A stretch of 64,000 nt of DNA from Microtetraspora sp. NBRC 13810 (lineage in GTDB: Bacteria; Actinomycetota; Actinomycetes; Streptosporangiales; Streptosporangiaceae). Positions 33,653-41,813 of the stretch are shown one piece after another (position 1 is the first letter of the stretch; every line of letters starts with the position of its first letter). A program made the position numbers and the translations under genes. A model generated the notes under the pieces. The model worked only from the letters and a program-made list of their open reading frames with translations. It was not told the DNA's origin and did no database searches. Where the stretch lies: contig NZ_BSRQ01000003.1 of the NCBI RefSeq assembly GCF_030268685.1, positions 224,598-288,597 of the forward strand, given 5' to 3'.

Positions 33653-35797
33653 TCAGCGGGACAGGCGCAGCACGTTGGCGATGACCTTCGCTCCGGCTCC
33701 GCCCTCGGCGGTGAGGATCGACTCCGGGTGGAACTGCACGGCGAACCGCCGGTTGGCGACGTCCTCGATCGCCATGACGGCGCCGTCGGGGGTCAGGGCG
33801 GTGCTGGTGAAGCCGCGCACCCCGGGCTCCTTGGCGTGCAGGGAGTGGTAGCGGGCGGCGGTGAACTCCTCGGGCAGCCCGTCGAGCAGGTCGCTGGCGC
33901 CGGTGCGGCGGACCCGGCCGCGCTTGCCGTGCTCCGGCGCGGCCAGCAGCTCCAGCTCGCCGCCGGCGTGCTCGACCATCGCCTGCAGGCCGAGGCACAC
34001 GCCGAAGACCGGCAGCTCCCGCCGGTAGAGTGCCTCGACCAGCTCCGAGCAGCCGAAGTCGGAGGGCCAGCCGGGACCGGGCGAGAGCACCACCAGGTCG
34101 GGGGCGATCTCCTCCAGCATCTCCTGCGGGAAGCCGTGCCGCAGCGTCACGACGCTCGCGCCCTGCTGGCGGAAGTAGTCGGCGAGGGTGTTGACGAAGG
34201 AGTCCTCGTGGTCGACGAGCAGTACCTTCATGCCCTCGCCCGCCGGCGCGGGCGCGACCGCCCTCCGCTGCTCCGGCGCCTGCCCGGCCTCCGCGCCGAC
34301 CGCGGCCAGCGCGCCCAGCAGGGCGCTGGCCTTGAGCTCGGTCTCCCGCTCCTCCGCGTCCGGGTCGGAGTCGTAGAGCAGCGTGGCGCCGGCCCGGACC
34401 GCGGCCACGCCGTCCTTGATCTGGGCGGTGCGCAGGGTCAGCCCGGTGTTCATGGAGCCGTCGAAGCCGAGGTAGCCGACCGCGCCGCCGTACCAGCGGC
34501 GGGTGGTGGCCTCGTGGTCCTCGATGAACTGCATCGCCCAGGTCTTGGGGGCGCCGGTGACGGTGACGGCCCACATGTGGGACAGGAAGGCGTCCAGGGC
34601 GTCGAACTCGGGACGCAGCCGGCCCTCGATGTGGTCCACGGTGTGGATCAGGCGGGAGTACATCTCGATCTGGCGGCGGCCGATCACCTGGACGCTGCCC
34701 GGCACGCAGATCCGCGACTTGTCGTTGCGATCCACGTCGGTGCACATCGTGAGCTCCGACTCCTCCTTGACGCTGGACAGCAGCGTCCTGATCGCCTCGG
34801 CGTCCTCCACCGGGTTGCTGCCGCGGGCGATCGTGCCGGAGATCGGGCAGGTCTCCACCCGGTCGCCGCTGACCCTGACGTACATCTCCGGCGAGGCGCC
34901 GACCAGGTGCTCGCCCTCGCCGAGGTTGAACAGGAACTCGTACGGCGCCGGGTTGCTCTTGCGCAGCCCGCGGTAGAAGCCGGCCGGGTCCGTGCAGTGG
35001 GCGTGGAACACCTGGCCGGGGACGACCTCGAACAGGTCGCCGCGCTGGAACCGCTCCTTGGCCGCGGCCACCACCTCGGCGTAGTGCCCCCTCTCCGGGT
35101 CGGCGGGCAGCGCGGCGGGGGTGGCGACGCGCGGCAGCGTCTCCCCCGAGCGCGCCAGGCCGCGGGTGGAGACGCCGTCGACGGTGAACTCGTACCGGAA
35201 CTCCTTGCTGGTCTCGCGCTTGCGGTCGATGACCATGATCCGGTCGGGCAGGTGGAGCACGAGGTCGCGCTGGTCGGCCGGGCGGTCCAGCACCTGGCGG
35301 ATCGGCTCGAACTGGAAGGCGAGGTCGTAGCCGAAGGCGCCGTACAGGCCGAGGTGCTCGTCGTCGCCCTGGAACGCGGCGATCACCTCGCGGATGGCGG
35401 TGAACACGGTGGGCCTGCGGCTGCGCATCTCCTCGGGCAGGATGTCCTCGGACTCCGGGACGTGCACCTCGACGAAGCCTTCGGAGGCGCCGGACACCGG
35501 GACCGGCTTGCCCGCGGCCAGCAGGCAGGTCGCGATGGCGGGCAGGACCACCCGCCCCCGCTCGTTGAGCGCGCGGGCCGAGATCCGCCGGCCCCTGGCC
35601 ACGATCTCCACGCACGGGTCGACGTAGGCGAGGTGCCAGCGGCTGTAGCGGCCGGGGTATTCCATCCCGGAGGAAAGCACGCCGCCGCGCCGCTCACCGA
35701 GCGCGGTCACGACGTCCTCCAGCACCTTCTCGGGGACGTCGAAGGTCGCCACCTCGACACCGACGCCGCCCGAAGTGGTATATCCGCTGATCTCCAC
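33653..35797 (-). CDS. trpEG: Anthranilate synthase, fused components I and II
   Basis: A 714-residue fusion that converts chorismate and glutamine to anthranilate, the first step of tryptophan synthesis. The TrpE part (to about 505) has the feedback and catalytic segments GDLFEVVPGQVF, SPEMYVRVSGDRVETCPISGTIARG, TDVDRNDKSRICVPGSVQV and GAPKTWAMQFIE. The TrpG part (about 525-714) begins MKVLLVDHEDSFVNTLADYF and has the nucleophile in FGVCLGLQAMVEHAGG and FAVQFHPESIL. GTG 35797 has AAGGGG upstream. A leader peptide with tandem Trp codons and a terminator hairpin precede it, so it is attenuated by tryptophan supply. Fused forms occur in Streptomyces and rhizobia; a second unfused trpE elsewhere is possible. 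Confidence 0.97.
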   Translation of the reverse strand: MEISGYTTSGGVGVEVATFDVPEKVLEDVVTALGERRGGVLSSGMEYPGRYSRWHLAYVDPCVEIVARGRRISARALNERGRVVLPAIATCLLAAGKPVPVSGASEGFVEVHVPESEDILPEEMRSRRPTVFTAIREVIAAFQGDDEHLGLYGAFGYDLAFQFEPIRQVLDRPADQRDLVLHLPDRIMVIDRKRETSKEFRYEFTVDGVSTRGLARSGETLPRVATPAALPADPERGHYAEVVAAAKERFQRGDLFEVVPGQVFHAHCTDPAGFYRGLRKSNPAPYEFLFNLGEGEHLVGASPEMYVRVSGDRVETCPISGTIARGSNPVEDAEAIRTLLSSVKEESELTMCTDVDRNDKSRICVPGSVQVIGRRQIEMYSRLIHTVDHIEGRLRPEFDALDAFLSHMWAVTVTGAPKTWAMQFIEDHEATTRRWYGGAVGYLGFDGSMNTGLTLRTAQIKDGVAAVRAGATLLYDSDPDAEERETELKASALLGALAAVGAEAGQAPEQRRAVAPAPAGEGMKVLLVDHEDSFVNTLADYFRQQGASVVTLRHGFPQEMLEEIAPDLVVLSPGPGWPSDFGCSELVEALYRRELPVFGVCLGLQAMVEHAGGELELLAAPEHGKRGRVRRTGASDLLDGLPEEFTAARYHSLHAKEPGVRGFTSTALTPDGAVMAIEDVANRRFAVQFHPESILTAEGGAGAKVIANVLRLSR

Positions 35798-35848
35798 GCT
35801 CGCCCCTTAGATCTGATCGGGTGATGCCCCGGGGGCGGACAAACAGAA

Positions 35849-35868
35849 GGCCGCCTGCCGGGGCGGCC
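35849..35868 (-). terminator. trp attenuator terminator
   Basis: On the minus strand GGCCGCC-CCGGCA-GGCGGCC is followed by TTCTGTTT, a hairpin plus U-rich tract located between the leader peptide and trpEG. Its 5' arm can alternatively pair with GGCGGC just after the leader stop codon, giving an antiterminator. Confidence 0.85.
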
Positions 35869-35903
35869 GTCCTGTACTCTCGCGAATGCGAAATCAACGC
35901 CGC

Positions 35904-35945
35904 CTAGAAGCGGCGCCACCACTGTAGGGAAGAGTGATTTCGCAT
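35904..35945 (-). CDS. trpL: trp leader peptide MRNHSSLQWWRRF
   Basis: A 13-residue open frame with two adjacent Trp codons, ATG 35945 to TAG 35904. It lies 106 nt before trpEG, directly ahead of overlapping hairpins. A ribosome stalled at Trp-Trp would cover CGCCGC and free GGCGGC to pair with the terminator arm, allowing transcription into trpEG. The ATG has no ribosome site and lies 7 nt after TAGGCT, so the leader is probably translated from a leaderless mRNA. Confidence 0.9.
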   Translation of the reverse strand: MRNHSSLQWWRRF

Positions 35946-35952
35946 GTCGTAC

Positions 35953-35982
35953 AGCCTAGCGGGACGCCGCGTGATCATGCAA
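35953..35982 (-). promoter_or_regulatory. Promoter of trpL-trpEG
   Basis: TTGCAT (35982-35977) and TAGGCT (35958-35953) are 18 bp apart on the minus strand, and the predicted start of transcription coincides with the leader ATG. The divergent WYL gene begins 30 bp beyond. Confidence 0.65.
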
Positions 35983-36011
35983 CGTTTCCGCAACGCGTCA
36001 GGGAGGTGGGG

Positions 36012-36977
36012 ATGCGCGCCGCCCGGTTGATCTCCCTGGTCCTGCTGCTCCAGGCGCGTGGCGGCATGACCGCGGCCGAGCTCGCCCGCGAGCTGGAGGT
36101 CTCCGAGCGCACGGTGCACCGGGACGCGCTGGCGCTGGCCGAGGCCGGGGTGCCGGTCTACGCCGACCGGGGCAGGTCCGGCGGCTACCGGCTGCTCGGC
36201 GGCTACCGCACCCGGCTGACCGGGCTCGGCCGCGCCGAGGCCGAGGCGCTGTTCCTGTCCGGCGTGCCGGACGCGCTGCGCGAGATGGGCCTGGCCGAGG
36301 TGGCCGGGGCCGCGCGGCGCAAGGCCGTGGCCGCGCTGCCCGCCGTCCTGCAGGACGCCTCGGCGACCGCCGCGCAGCGCTTCCACCTCGACGCCCCCGG
36401 CTGGTTCAGGGACGGCGACTCCCCCGCGGCGCTGGCCGAGCTGTCCCGCGCGGTCTGGGGCGACCTGCGGGTCCGGGCCCGCTACCGCGACGCCGAGCGC
36501 CTCCTCGATCCCCACGGCCTGGTGCTCAAGGCCGGCGTCTGGTACCTCGCGGCGCGGTCCGGGGAGCGGTTCCTGATCTACCGGGTGGACCGGTTCGGCG
36601 AGGTCGAGGTGCTCGGCGAGCGGTATGCCAGGGACGAGGGCTTCGACCTGGCCGCGTTCTGGGCCGGGCAGGCCGAACGCTTCGCCCGCTCGCTGCTCAC
36701 CACCCTGGTCACCGTACGGCTGAGCCCGGCGGGCCTGCGCGCGCTGCCCGCCGTGGCCGATCCCGCGGCGTTGCCCGAGGCGCTGGCCTCGGCCGGCGAG
36801 CCCGACGGGCTGGGCCGGGTGACCGTGTCCCTGCCCGTCGAGTCCGTCCCGGTGGCCTTCAGCCAGTTGCTGAGCCTGGGCCCCGAGGCCGAGGTGCTGG
36901 ACCCGCCCGAGCTGCGGGCGCTGCTCCTGGACGCGGCCGTCCGGCTGGCCGAGGTCTACGGGCGGCCGGTGCGGTAG
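36012..36977 (+). CDS. HTH and WYL-domain transcriptional regulator (YafY/PafC-like)
   Basis: A 321-residue regulator. The N-terminal helix-turn-helix is at about 1-60 (LISLVLLLQARGGMTAAELARELEVSERTVHRDALALAEAGVPVYA, then GGYRLLGGY). The WYL part (about 140-225) has ARYRDAERLLDPHGLVLKAGVWYLAAR and FLIYRVDRFGEVEVLGERY, followed by the WCX-type C-terminal domain. The frame is open upstream, but ATG 36012 has GGGAGGTGGGG just before it. WYL proteins sense nucleic acid or nucleotide ligands in several systems; here the target is unknown. It is divergent from the trp leader promoter. Confidence 0.9.
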   Translation: MRAARLISLVLLLQARGGMTAAELARELEVSERTVHRDALALAEAGVPVYADRGRSGGYRLLGGYRTRLTGLGRAEAEALFLSGVPDALREMGLAEVAGAARRKAVAALPAVLQDASATAAQRFHLDAPGWFRDGDSPAALAELSRAVWGDLRVRARYRDAERLLDPHGLVLKAGVWYLAARSGERFLIYRVDRFGEVEVLGERYARDEGFDLAAFWAGQAERFARSLLTTLVTVRLSPAGLRALPAVADPAALPEALASAGEPDGLGRVTVSLPVESVPVAFSQLLSLGPEAEVLDPPELRALLLDAAVRLAEVYGRPVR

Positions 36978-37044
36978 CCGGTGAACTCCGCGGGACGGCC
37001 GGGGTCCTGCGCCTCCACCAGGTTCGGACCGCACGGCTGACTCG

Positions 37045-37074
37045 CTGTCAAGGACCGGAACGCCGGGATACGGT
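37045..37074 (+). promoter_or_regulatory. Possible promoter of the DUF3311-symporter operon
   Basis: CTGTCA (37045-37050) and TACGGT (37069-37074) are 18 bp apart in the 281-bp gap before the DUF3311 gene. The rest of the gap shows no gene. Confidence 0.35.
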
Positions 37075-37258
37075 GAACGGACGATACTCCTCGGCAGGCG
37101 GGCGGAACCGCCACCGGCCGCCCGGATCGCCCCGGTAATCGCCGCAGAGCACGCCGCTTGCCGCGCCAACCCACCCACTCGGCGACCGGTGAGGCCGATG
37201 ATCTCCCTGCACGGCGGCGCGCGTGGTCAATCTGGTGCCCCTCGCTCTAGGAGACGAC

Positions 37259-37480
37259 GTGACCGAATCCCCCCCACCGGTGAGGAGCGACCGCAGCCCG
37301 TGGAACTGGCTGCTGATCCTGCCGTTCGCGCTGCCGCTGCTGCCCTTCCTCTTCAACGCGGACGAGCCCCGCCTGCTGGGCCTTCCGCTCTTCTACTGGC
37401 TGCAACTGGCGTACATCGCCGTCGGCGTCACCTCCACGACGGTCGTCTACCGCATGACGCGCAGGAGGAGCGGCCGATGA
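37259..37480 (+). CDS. DUF3311 small membrane subunit
   Basis: A 73-residue membrane protein with two helices: WNWLLILPFALPLLPFLFN and GLPLFYWLQLAYIAVGVTSTTVVYRM. This is the DUF3311 pattern that regularly precedes sodium/solute symporters of the MctP group, where it probably acts as a small accessory subunit. GTG 37259 has AGGAG 6 nt upstream. The stop overlaps the symporter ATG by 4 bp, so translation is coupled. Confidence 0.87.
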   Translation: MTESPPPVRSDRSPWNWLLILPFALPLLPFLFNADEPRLLGLPLFYWLQLAYIAVGVTSTTVVYRMTRRRSGR

Positions 37481-39072
37481 GCGAGCACATCACCGAGATC
37501 ATCGTCTTCAGCGTCCTGTTCCTGATCGTCAGCGGCATGGGCTTCGTCGCGGCACGGTGGCGGCGCGCGGACAACCTCGACAGCCTGAACGAATGGGGTC
37601 TCGGCGGGCGCAACTTCGGCTCGTGGATCACCTGGTTCCTGGTCGGCGGCGACCTGTACACCGCCTATACCTTCGTCGCCGTGCCCGCCCTGCTGTTCGG
37701 CGCCGGGGCGACCGGCTTCTTCGCCGTGCCGTACACGGTGATCGTGTATCCGCTGGTCTTCCTGGTGCTCATCCGGCTGTGGTCGGTGTCGCACGTGCAC
37801 GGGTTCGTCACCCCCGCCGACTTCGTCCGCGCCCGGTTCGGGTCGCCGACGCTGGCGCTGCTCATCGCCATCACCGGCATCGTGGCCACCATGCCCTACA
37901 TCGCGCTCCAGCTCGTCGGCATCGAGGCGGTGCTGAAGGCGATGGGCGTCACGGGGCATCTGCCGATCGTCATCGCGTTCGCGATCCTGGCCGCGTACAC
38001 CTACCAGTCGGGGCTGCGCGCGCCCGCGCTGATCGCCTTCGTCAAGGACACGCTGATCTACATCGTGATCATCGTGGCGATCATCTACATCCCGGCCCGG
38101 CTCGGCGGGTTCGGGGCGGTGTTCGACGCCGCGCAGGCGAAGTTCGACGCGACCCCGGCGCCCAACGACGGCATCCTGCTGAACGCGGGCAACCAGCTCC
38201 AGTACGTCACCCTCGCGCTCGGCTCGGCGCTGGCGCTTTTCCTGTACCCGCACAGCATCACCGGCGTCCTCGCCTCCCGCAGCCGGAACGTGATCAAGCG
38301 GAACATGTCGGCGCTGCCCGCCTACAGCCTGCTGCTCGGCCTGATCGCGCTGCTCGGCTACATGGCGATCGCGGCCGGCGTGCAGCCGATCGGCAAGGAC
38401 AACAACACGATCGTCCCGCTGCTCTTCGACCAGATGTTCCCCGACTGGTTCACCGGCGTCGCCTACGCGGCGATCGGCATCGGGGCGCTGGTGCCGGCGG
38501 CGATCATGTCGATCGCGGCGGCCAACCTGTTCACCCGCAACATCTACCGCGAATACCTCAAGCCGGACGCGACCGACGCCCAGGAGGCCCGCGTCTCCAA
38601 GCTGGTCTCGCTGGTGGTGAAGGTCGGCGCGGTGCTCTGCATCCTCTTCCTGGACCTGCAGTTCGCCATCGACCTCCAGCTCATCGGCGGCGTGGTCATC
38701 CTGCAGACCCTCCCGGCGGTCGGCCTCGGCCTCTACACCCGCTGGTTCCACCGCGGCGGCCTGGTGGCCGGCTGGGTCGCGGGCATGGGCGCGGGCGTCG
38801 TCATGCTCTACAACATCCCGAACCCGGCGACCGGCAAGGAACACTTCGGCGGCTCGGCGTTCTCCCTCGGCAACCTCGGCCTGGACACCACGGTCACGGT
38901 CTACGCGGGCCTGCTCGCCCTGATCGTCAACCTGGTCGTCGCGGTGGTCGCCACGGTGATCTGCCGCCGGGCGGGCATGTCCGACGGCCCGGACGCCACC
39001 AGGCCCGACCACTACCTCGCCGACGCCGGCGACCCGCGGGTCAAGGACCTCGACCTGGCCGCCCCGCACTAG
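37477..39072 (+). CDS. Sodium:solute symporter, MctP-like monocarboxylate transporter
   Basis: A 531-residue inner-membrane transporter with about 13 helices. It carries the SSS-family segments NLDSLNEWGLGGRNFGSWITWFLVGGDLYTAYTF, GFVTPADFVRARFGS, ALFLYPHSITGVLASRSRNVIKRNM and ALVPAAIMSIAAANLFTRNIYRE, the last being near the second sodium site. With the DUF3311 partner this fits MctP-type uptake of lactate, pyruvate, acetate or related monocarboxylates. Substrate is inferred from the family only. Confidence 0.92.
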   Translation: MSEHITEIIVFSVLFLIVSGMGFVAARWRRADNLDSLNEWGLGGRNFGSWITWFLVGGDLYTAYTFVAVPALLFGAGATGFFAVPYTVIVYPLVFLVLIRLWSVSHVHGFVTPADFVRARFGSPTLALLIAITGIVATMPYIALQLVGIEAVLKAMGVTGHLPIVIAFAILAAYTYQSGLRAPALIAFVKDTLIYIVIIVAIIYIPARLGGFGAVFDAAQAKFDATPAPNDGILLNAGNQLQYVTLALGSALALFLYPHSITGVLASRSRNVIKRNMSALPAYSLLLGLIALLGYMAIAAGVQPIGKDNNTIVPLLFDQMFPDWFTGVAYAAIGIGALVPAAIMSIAAANLFTRNIYREYLKPDATDAQEARVSKLVSLVVKVGAVLCILFLDLQFAIDLQLIGGVVILQTLPAVGLGLYTRWFHRGGLVAGWVAGMGAGVVMLYNIPNPATGKEHFGGSAFSLGNLGLDTTVTVYAGLLALIVNLVVAVVATVICRRAGMSDGPDATRPDHYLADAGDPRVKDLDLAAPH

Positions 39073-39211
39073 GACCCCGGCCGGCTCACCGCAGGGCCTC
39101 CGCCGCGATCGTGATGGGGGCCCTTCCCGGTGCCGGCGCGGACCTCGCCCGTCCCGCTTGTCCCCTAATCTTGGCGATTAATCTCAGCGATGATCCCAGG
39201 GAGGTGGCGGC

Positions 39212-40345
39212 GTGGGCGAGCTGGAGGTGCCGGGCTACGAGGTGCTCGGCGTGCTCGGCCAGGGCGGCTTCGGCATCGTCTACCGGGCCCGGCAGCACGC
39301 CGTGGGCCGCGAGGTGGCGTTGAAGGTGGACAACCGGGTGCTGGTGTCCGAACGGGACCGGCGCCGGTTCATGCGCGAGGTCACGTCGGCGGGCGCGCTG
39401 TCCGGCCATCCGCACGTCGCCCACGTCTACGACGCCGGGGTGCTGCCGGACGGCCGGCCGTACATGGTGCTGGAGCTGTGTCCCGGCGGGTCGCTGCTGG
39501 ACCGGATGCGGGCCGAGGGGACCCTCTCCCCCGCCGAGGTCGCCGCCATCGGGACGCGGATCGCGGACGCGCTGGCCGCCGCGCACGGCGCCGGCGTGCT
39601 GCACCGGGACGTGAAGCCGGCCAACATCCTGGTCAACCGGTACGGCAACGTGGTGCTCTCCGACTTCGGCCTGGCGACGATGCCCTCCGCCGGAGGCCCG
39701 GCCGGCGAGCTGTCGGTGACCCGGGAGTCGCTCACGCCCGCGTTCGCGCCGCCGGAGGCGTTCGAGCTGTCCGATCCCACTCCGGCCGGGGACGTCTACT
39801 CGCTGTCGGCGACGCTCTACGCGCTGCTGTCCGGCCGCCCGCCGAGGTTCCCGCCGGACGGCGTGGTCAACGTGGCCGTCGTCATGGCGCTGCACCGCCT
39901 GCCGGTCCCGGACATCGACGGCGTCCCGCCGGAGTTCACCGCCGTGCTGCGGCAGGGCATGGCGGCCGACCTCGCCCGGCGCATCCCGTCCGCCGCCGCG
40001 TTACGCGACGCGCTCGCCGCCCTGAGCCTGGCGCCCGCCGCCCCGAGCCTCGCGCCCGCCGACGGTCCGCGCCCCCGCGTGGCCGCGCCCGCCCCGGTGG
40101 CCGGCGAGGGCCACCTCACTGCCCCGAGCCGGCACGCCCCGCGCACCGGCCACCCGGCCCCGCGCTCCTCCTCGCCCGCGGCGGTGCGCTCCTCCTCCAC
40201 CTACACGCCCGCCCGCGCGCCGGAACCCGCGGGGCCGGCGGGCCCGTCCTCCGCCAACAAGGCGTTCGCGGCGGTGGCCGCGCTCTTCCTGCTCCTCCTG
40301 CTGACCGGCGCGGGCCTGATGCTGCTGGAGAACCCGCCCTTCTGA
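39212..40345 (+). CDS. PknB-type Ser/Thr protein kinase with single C-terminal TM helix
   Basis: A 377-residue kinase. Glycine loop GQGGFGIVY, Lys38 in EVALKVD, HRDVKPANIL from His131, DFG at 151-153 and FAPPEAFE in the activation segment are all present, so it should be active. A Pro/Ser/Ala-rich juxtamembrane segment (about 275-345) leads to one helix at about 350-370 (AFAAVAALFLLLLLTGAGLMLL), and only a few residues (ENPPF) remain outside. It therefore lacks an external sensor domain. GTG 39212 is preceded by GGGAGGTGG. The target is unknown. Confidence 0.92.
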   Translation: MGELEVPGYEVLGVLGQGGFGIVYRARQHAVGREVALKVDNRVLVSERDRRRFMREVTSAGALSGHPHVAHVYDAGVLPDGRPYMVLELCPGGSLLDRMRAEGTLSPAEVAAIGTRIADALAAAHGAGVLHRDVKPANILVNRYGNVVLSDFGLATMPSAGGPAGELSVTRESLTPAFAPPEAFELSDPTPAGDVYSLSATLYALLSGRPPRFPPDGVVNVAVVMALHRLPVPDIDGVPPEFTAVLRQGMAADLARRIPSAAALRDALAALSLAPAAPSLAPADGPRPRVAAPAPVAGEGHLTAPSRHAPRTGHPAPRSSSPAAVRSSSTYTPARAPEPAGPAGPSSANKAFAAVAALFLLLLLTGAGLMLLENPPF

Positions 40346-40368
40346 CGGCCCCGCCCGGGGGCGCGGGG

Positions 40369-40620
40369 TCAGGAACGGGTGAAGTCGGCGAGGAGCTCGG
40401 CCGGGGTCAGCCAGCGGCCCTTGTGGCACAGGCGGCCCTCGGGGTCGTACTCGCCCTCCGCGTAGGTGCCCTGGCCCGTGGTCACGCCCGCGGGCGAGGG
40501 GGTGCGCGCGGTGTAGTAGTAGGTGCAGCTCTCCTGGGGCAGGCTCCGGGCGCCCGCGGCGGCGGCCAGCGCGGATCCGGTCAGGGACAGGGTGCACAGG
40601 GTGAACAGGGCAGCGCGCAT
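40369..40620 (-). CDS. Small secreted protein, unknown function
   Basis: An 83-residue protein. Residues 1-20 form a signal peptide (MRAALFTLCTLSLTGSALAA) with an Ala-x-Ala cleavage site. The mature chain has two Cys (SLPQESCTYYYTARTPS and DPEGRLCHKGRW) that could form a disulfide once exported, and ends WLTPAELLADFTRS. No family is recognised. AAGGAAGG lies 8 nt before ATG 40620. It is convergent with the kinase gene and divergent from the nuclease-helicase operon. Confidence 0.75.
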   Translation of the reverse strand: MRAALFTLCTLSLTGSALAAAAGARSLPQESCTYYYTARTPSPAGVTTGQGTYAEGEYDPEGRLCHKGRWLTPAELLADFTRS

Positions 40621-40793
40621 GGTTCGACCTTCCTTGACGGGAGTCGCACCGCCGCGCACGTCCCACGGTCCAGGGCCGAGGGCACGAGCCCTCACCGGCG
40701 AATACTACGATACGTCACCGATCGACTACAAACCGGGGGTGCGGTAGACCCTGGAAGTCGCTGGAAATCAGGCGAAATGTCTGGGGCTGCTGT

Positions 40794-40809
40794 TACGCTC
40801 CCCCGCGTG
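40794..40809 (+). promoter_or_regulatory. Leaderless promoter of the nuclease-helicase operon
   Basis: TACGCT (40794-40799) lies exactly 7 nt before the GTG of the first gene, which has no ribosome site. No good -35 box is seen. This should be the main promoter for four coupled genes. Confidence 0.45.
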
Positions 40810-41811
40810 AGTGACGGGGTGGACGCGCTTGACGCCCTGGAGCGGCGGATCGGCGAGCTCCGGGCGCAGGTCCGGCGTGCCGTGAAGGCGCGCGAGACCG
40901 TGCTCGCCCGCGCGCTGCGCGGCGAGCTGCGCCGCGCCGAGCAGGCGTGGGACGACGCCCTCTGCGCGAGCGAGCCCCAGGACCCCGCCGCCGCGGCCGG
41001 GCTGTCTCCCGTCCCGGCGGGCGCCCCCGGGGATCCGGCCTCCATGGACGGGCCCGGAGCGGGCGCGCCCTGGGTTCCGGCCTCCACGGGCGAGCCCGGG
41101 GCCCCCGGCTCGGCGGGCGGGCGCGGCGCGGGGCAGGGACAGTGGCCGGGACAGGGACAGGGACAGGGACAGGGGCAGGGCGGCGGGCGGGTGACGGCGC
41201 TGGTGCCGGTGCGGGAGCGGGTGCATCAGGCGCTCGGGCTGCTCGGGGTGCCGGCGTCGCCGCGGCTGGTGGTGGCGGTGCACGAGGCGTTCTTCGCCGG
41301 CGGGCTGCGCGGGCCGCAGTTCACCAGCCTGCGCAGGGACGAGGAGCGTTCCTTCCGCGCCTCGCCGTACGCGCGGCCGTACTACCTGTGCGCGGCGCTC
41401 ACCGAGCGGCTCTCGGCGGCGCGCGGGCTGCTCGCGGTGAGCACGTGGCCGCTGGAGCGCAGGATCGTCGGGCCGCTCGGCCCCCGGGTCGACTTCCTGA
41501 CCGGCGCGGAGCGCGTCGCCGAGCACCTGATCAGGTTGACCGGGACCGGCGAGCGGCCCGTGGCGGCGGCGAGCCGCCTGCTCACCAGGATGGCGCGGAA
41601 CATCCCCGGCGCCACCGCGGGGACCGGCGACACGGCGCCCGCCGACCCCGCCGCCGTGATCAGGGCCGCGCGGGCCGAGCTGCTGGTGCACCTCCCCGCC
41701 GACTCCGGCTGCCGGGCCTCGGCGGCGACGCGCGCGTCACGGCGGCTCGGCGACGCGGAACGCCTGTTCGGGGCCGCTACGCTGAGTGACGCCGCACGGA
41801 AAGGGGCGTGA
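40807..41811 (+). CDS. Helical protein with Gln-Gly repeat linker, first gene of the nuclease-helicase operon
   Basis: A 334-residue protein of unrecognised family. Residues about 5-55 form a charged coiled coil (ALDALERRIGELRAQVRRAV). Residues 58-125 are a flexible Pro/Ala/Gly linker ending in a Gly-Gln repeat (GQGQGQGQGQGG). Residues about 128-250 are a compact conserved-looking domain: RERVHQALGLLGVPASPRLV, GPQFTSLRRDEERSFRASPY, and RGLLAVSTWPLERRIVGP. The helix-turn and basic loop could bind nucleic acid, but this is a guess. The stop lies 2 bp before the ATG of the nuclease gene. Start GTG 40807 is leaderless-type. Confidence 0.78.
   Translation: MSDGVDALDALERRIGELRAQVRRAVKARETVLARALRGELRRAEQAWDDALCASEPQDPAAAAGLSPVPAGAPGDPASMDGPGAGAPWVPASTGEPGAPGSAGGRGAGQGQWPGQGQGQGQGQGGGRVTALVPVRERVHQALGLLGVPASPRLVVAVHEAFFAGGLRGPQFTSLRRDEERSFRASPYARPYYLCAALTERLSAARGLLAVSTWPLERRIVGPLGPRVDFLTGAERVAEHLIRLTGTGERPVAAASRLLTRMARNIPGATAGTGDTAPADPAAVIRAARAELLVHLPADSGCRASAATRASRRLGDAERLFGAATLSDAARKGA
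41149..41178 (+). repeat. Hexanucleotide repeat encoding a Gly-Gln linker
   Basis: GGACAG is repeated four times in a row, followed by one GGGCAG unit; two related units lie just upstream. Since the unit is two codons long, gain or loss changes linker length without a frameshift. Confidence 0.85.
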
Positions 41812-41813
41812 GC

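Noticed and set aside
30127-33684. Open frame of almost 1200 codons antiparallel to the WD40 kinase gene
   Set aside because: Composition is Gly/Arg/Pro/Ala with no motif; the minus-strand kinase has all catalytic residues.
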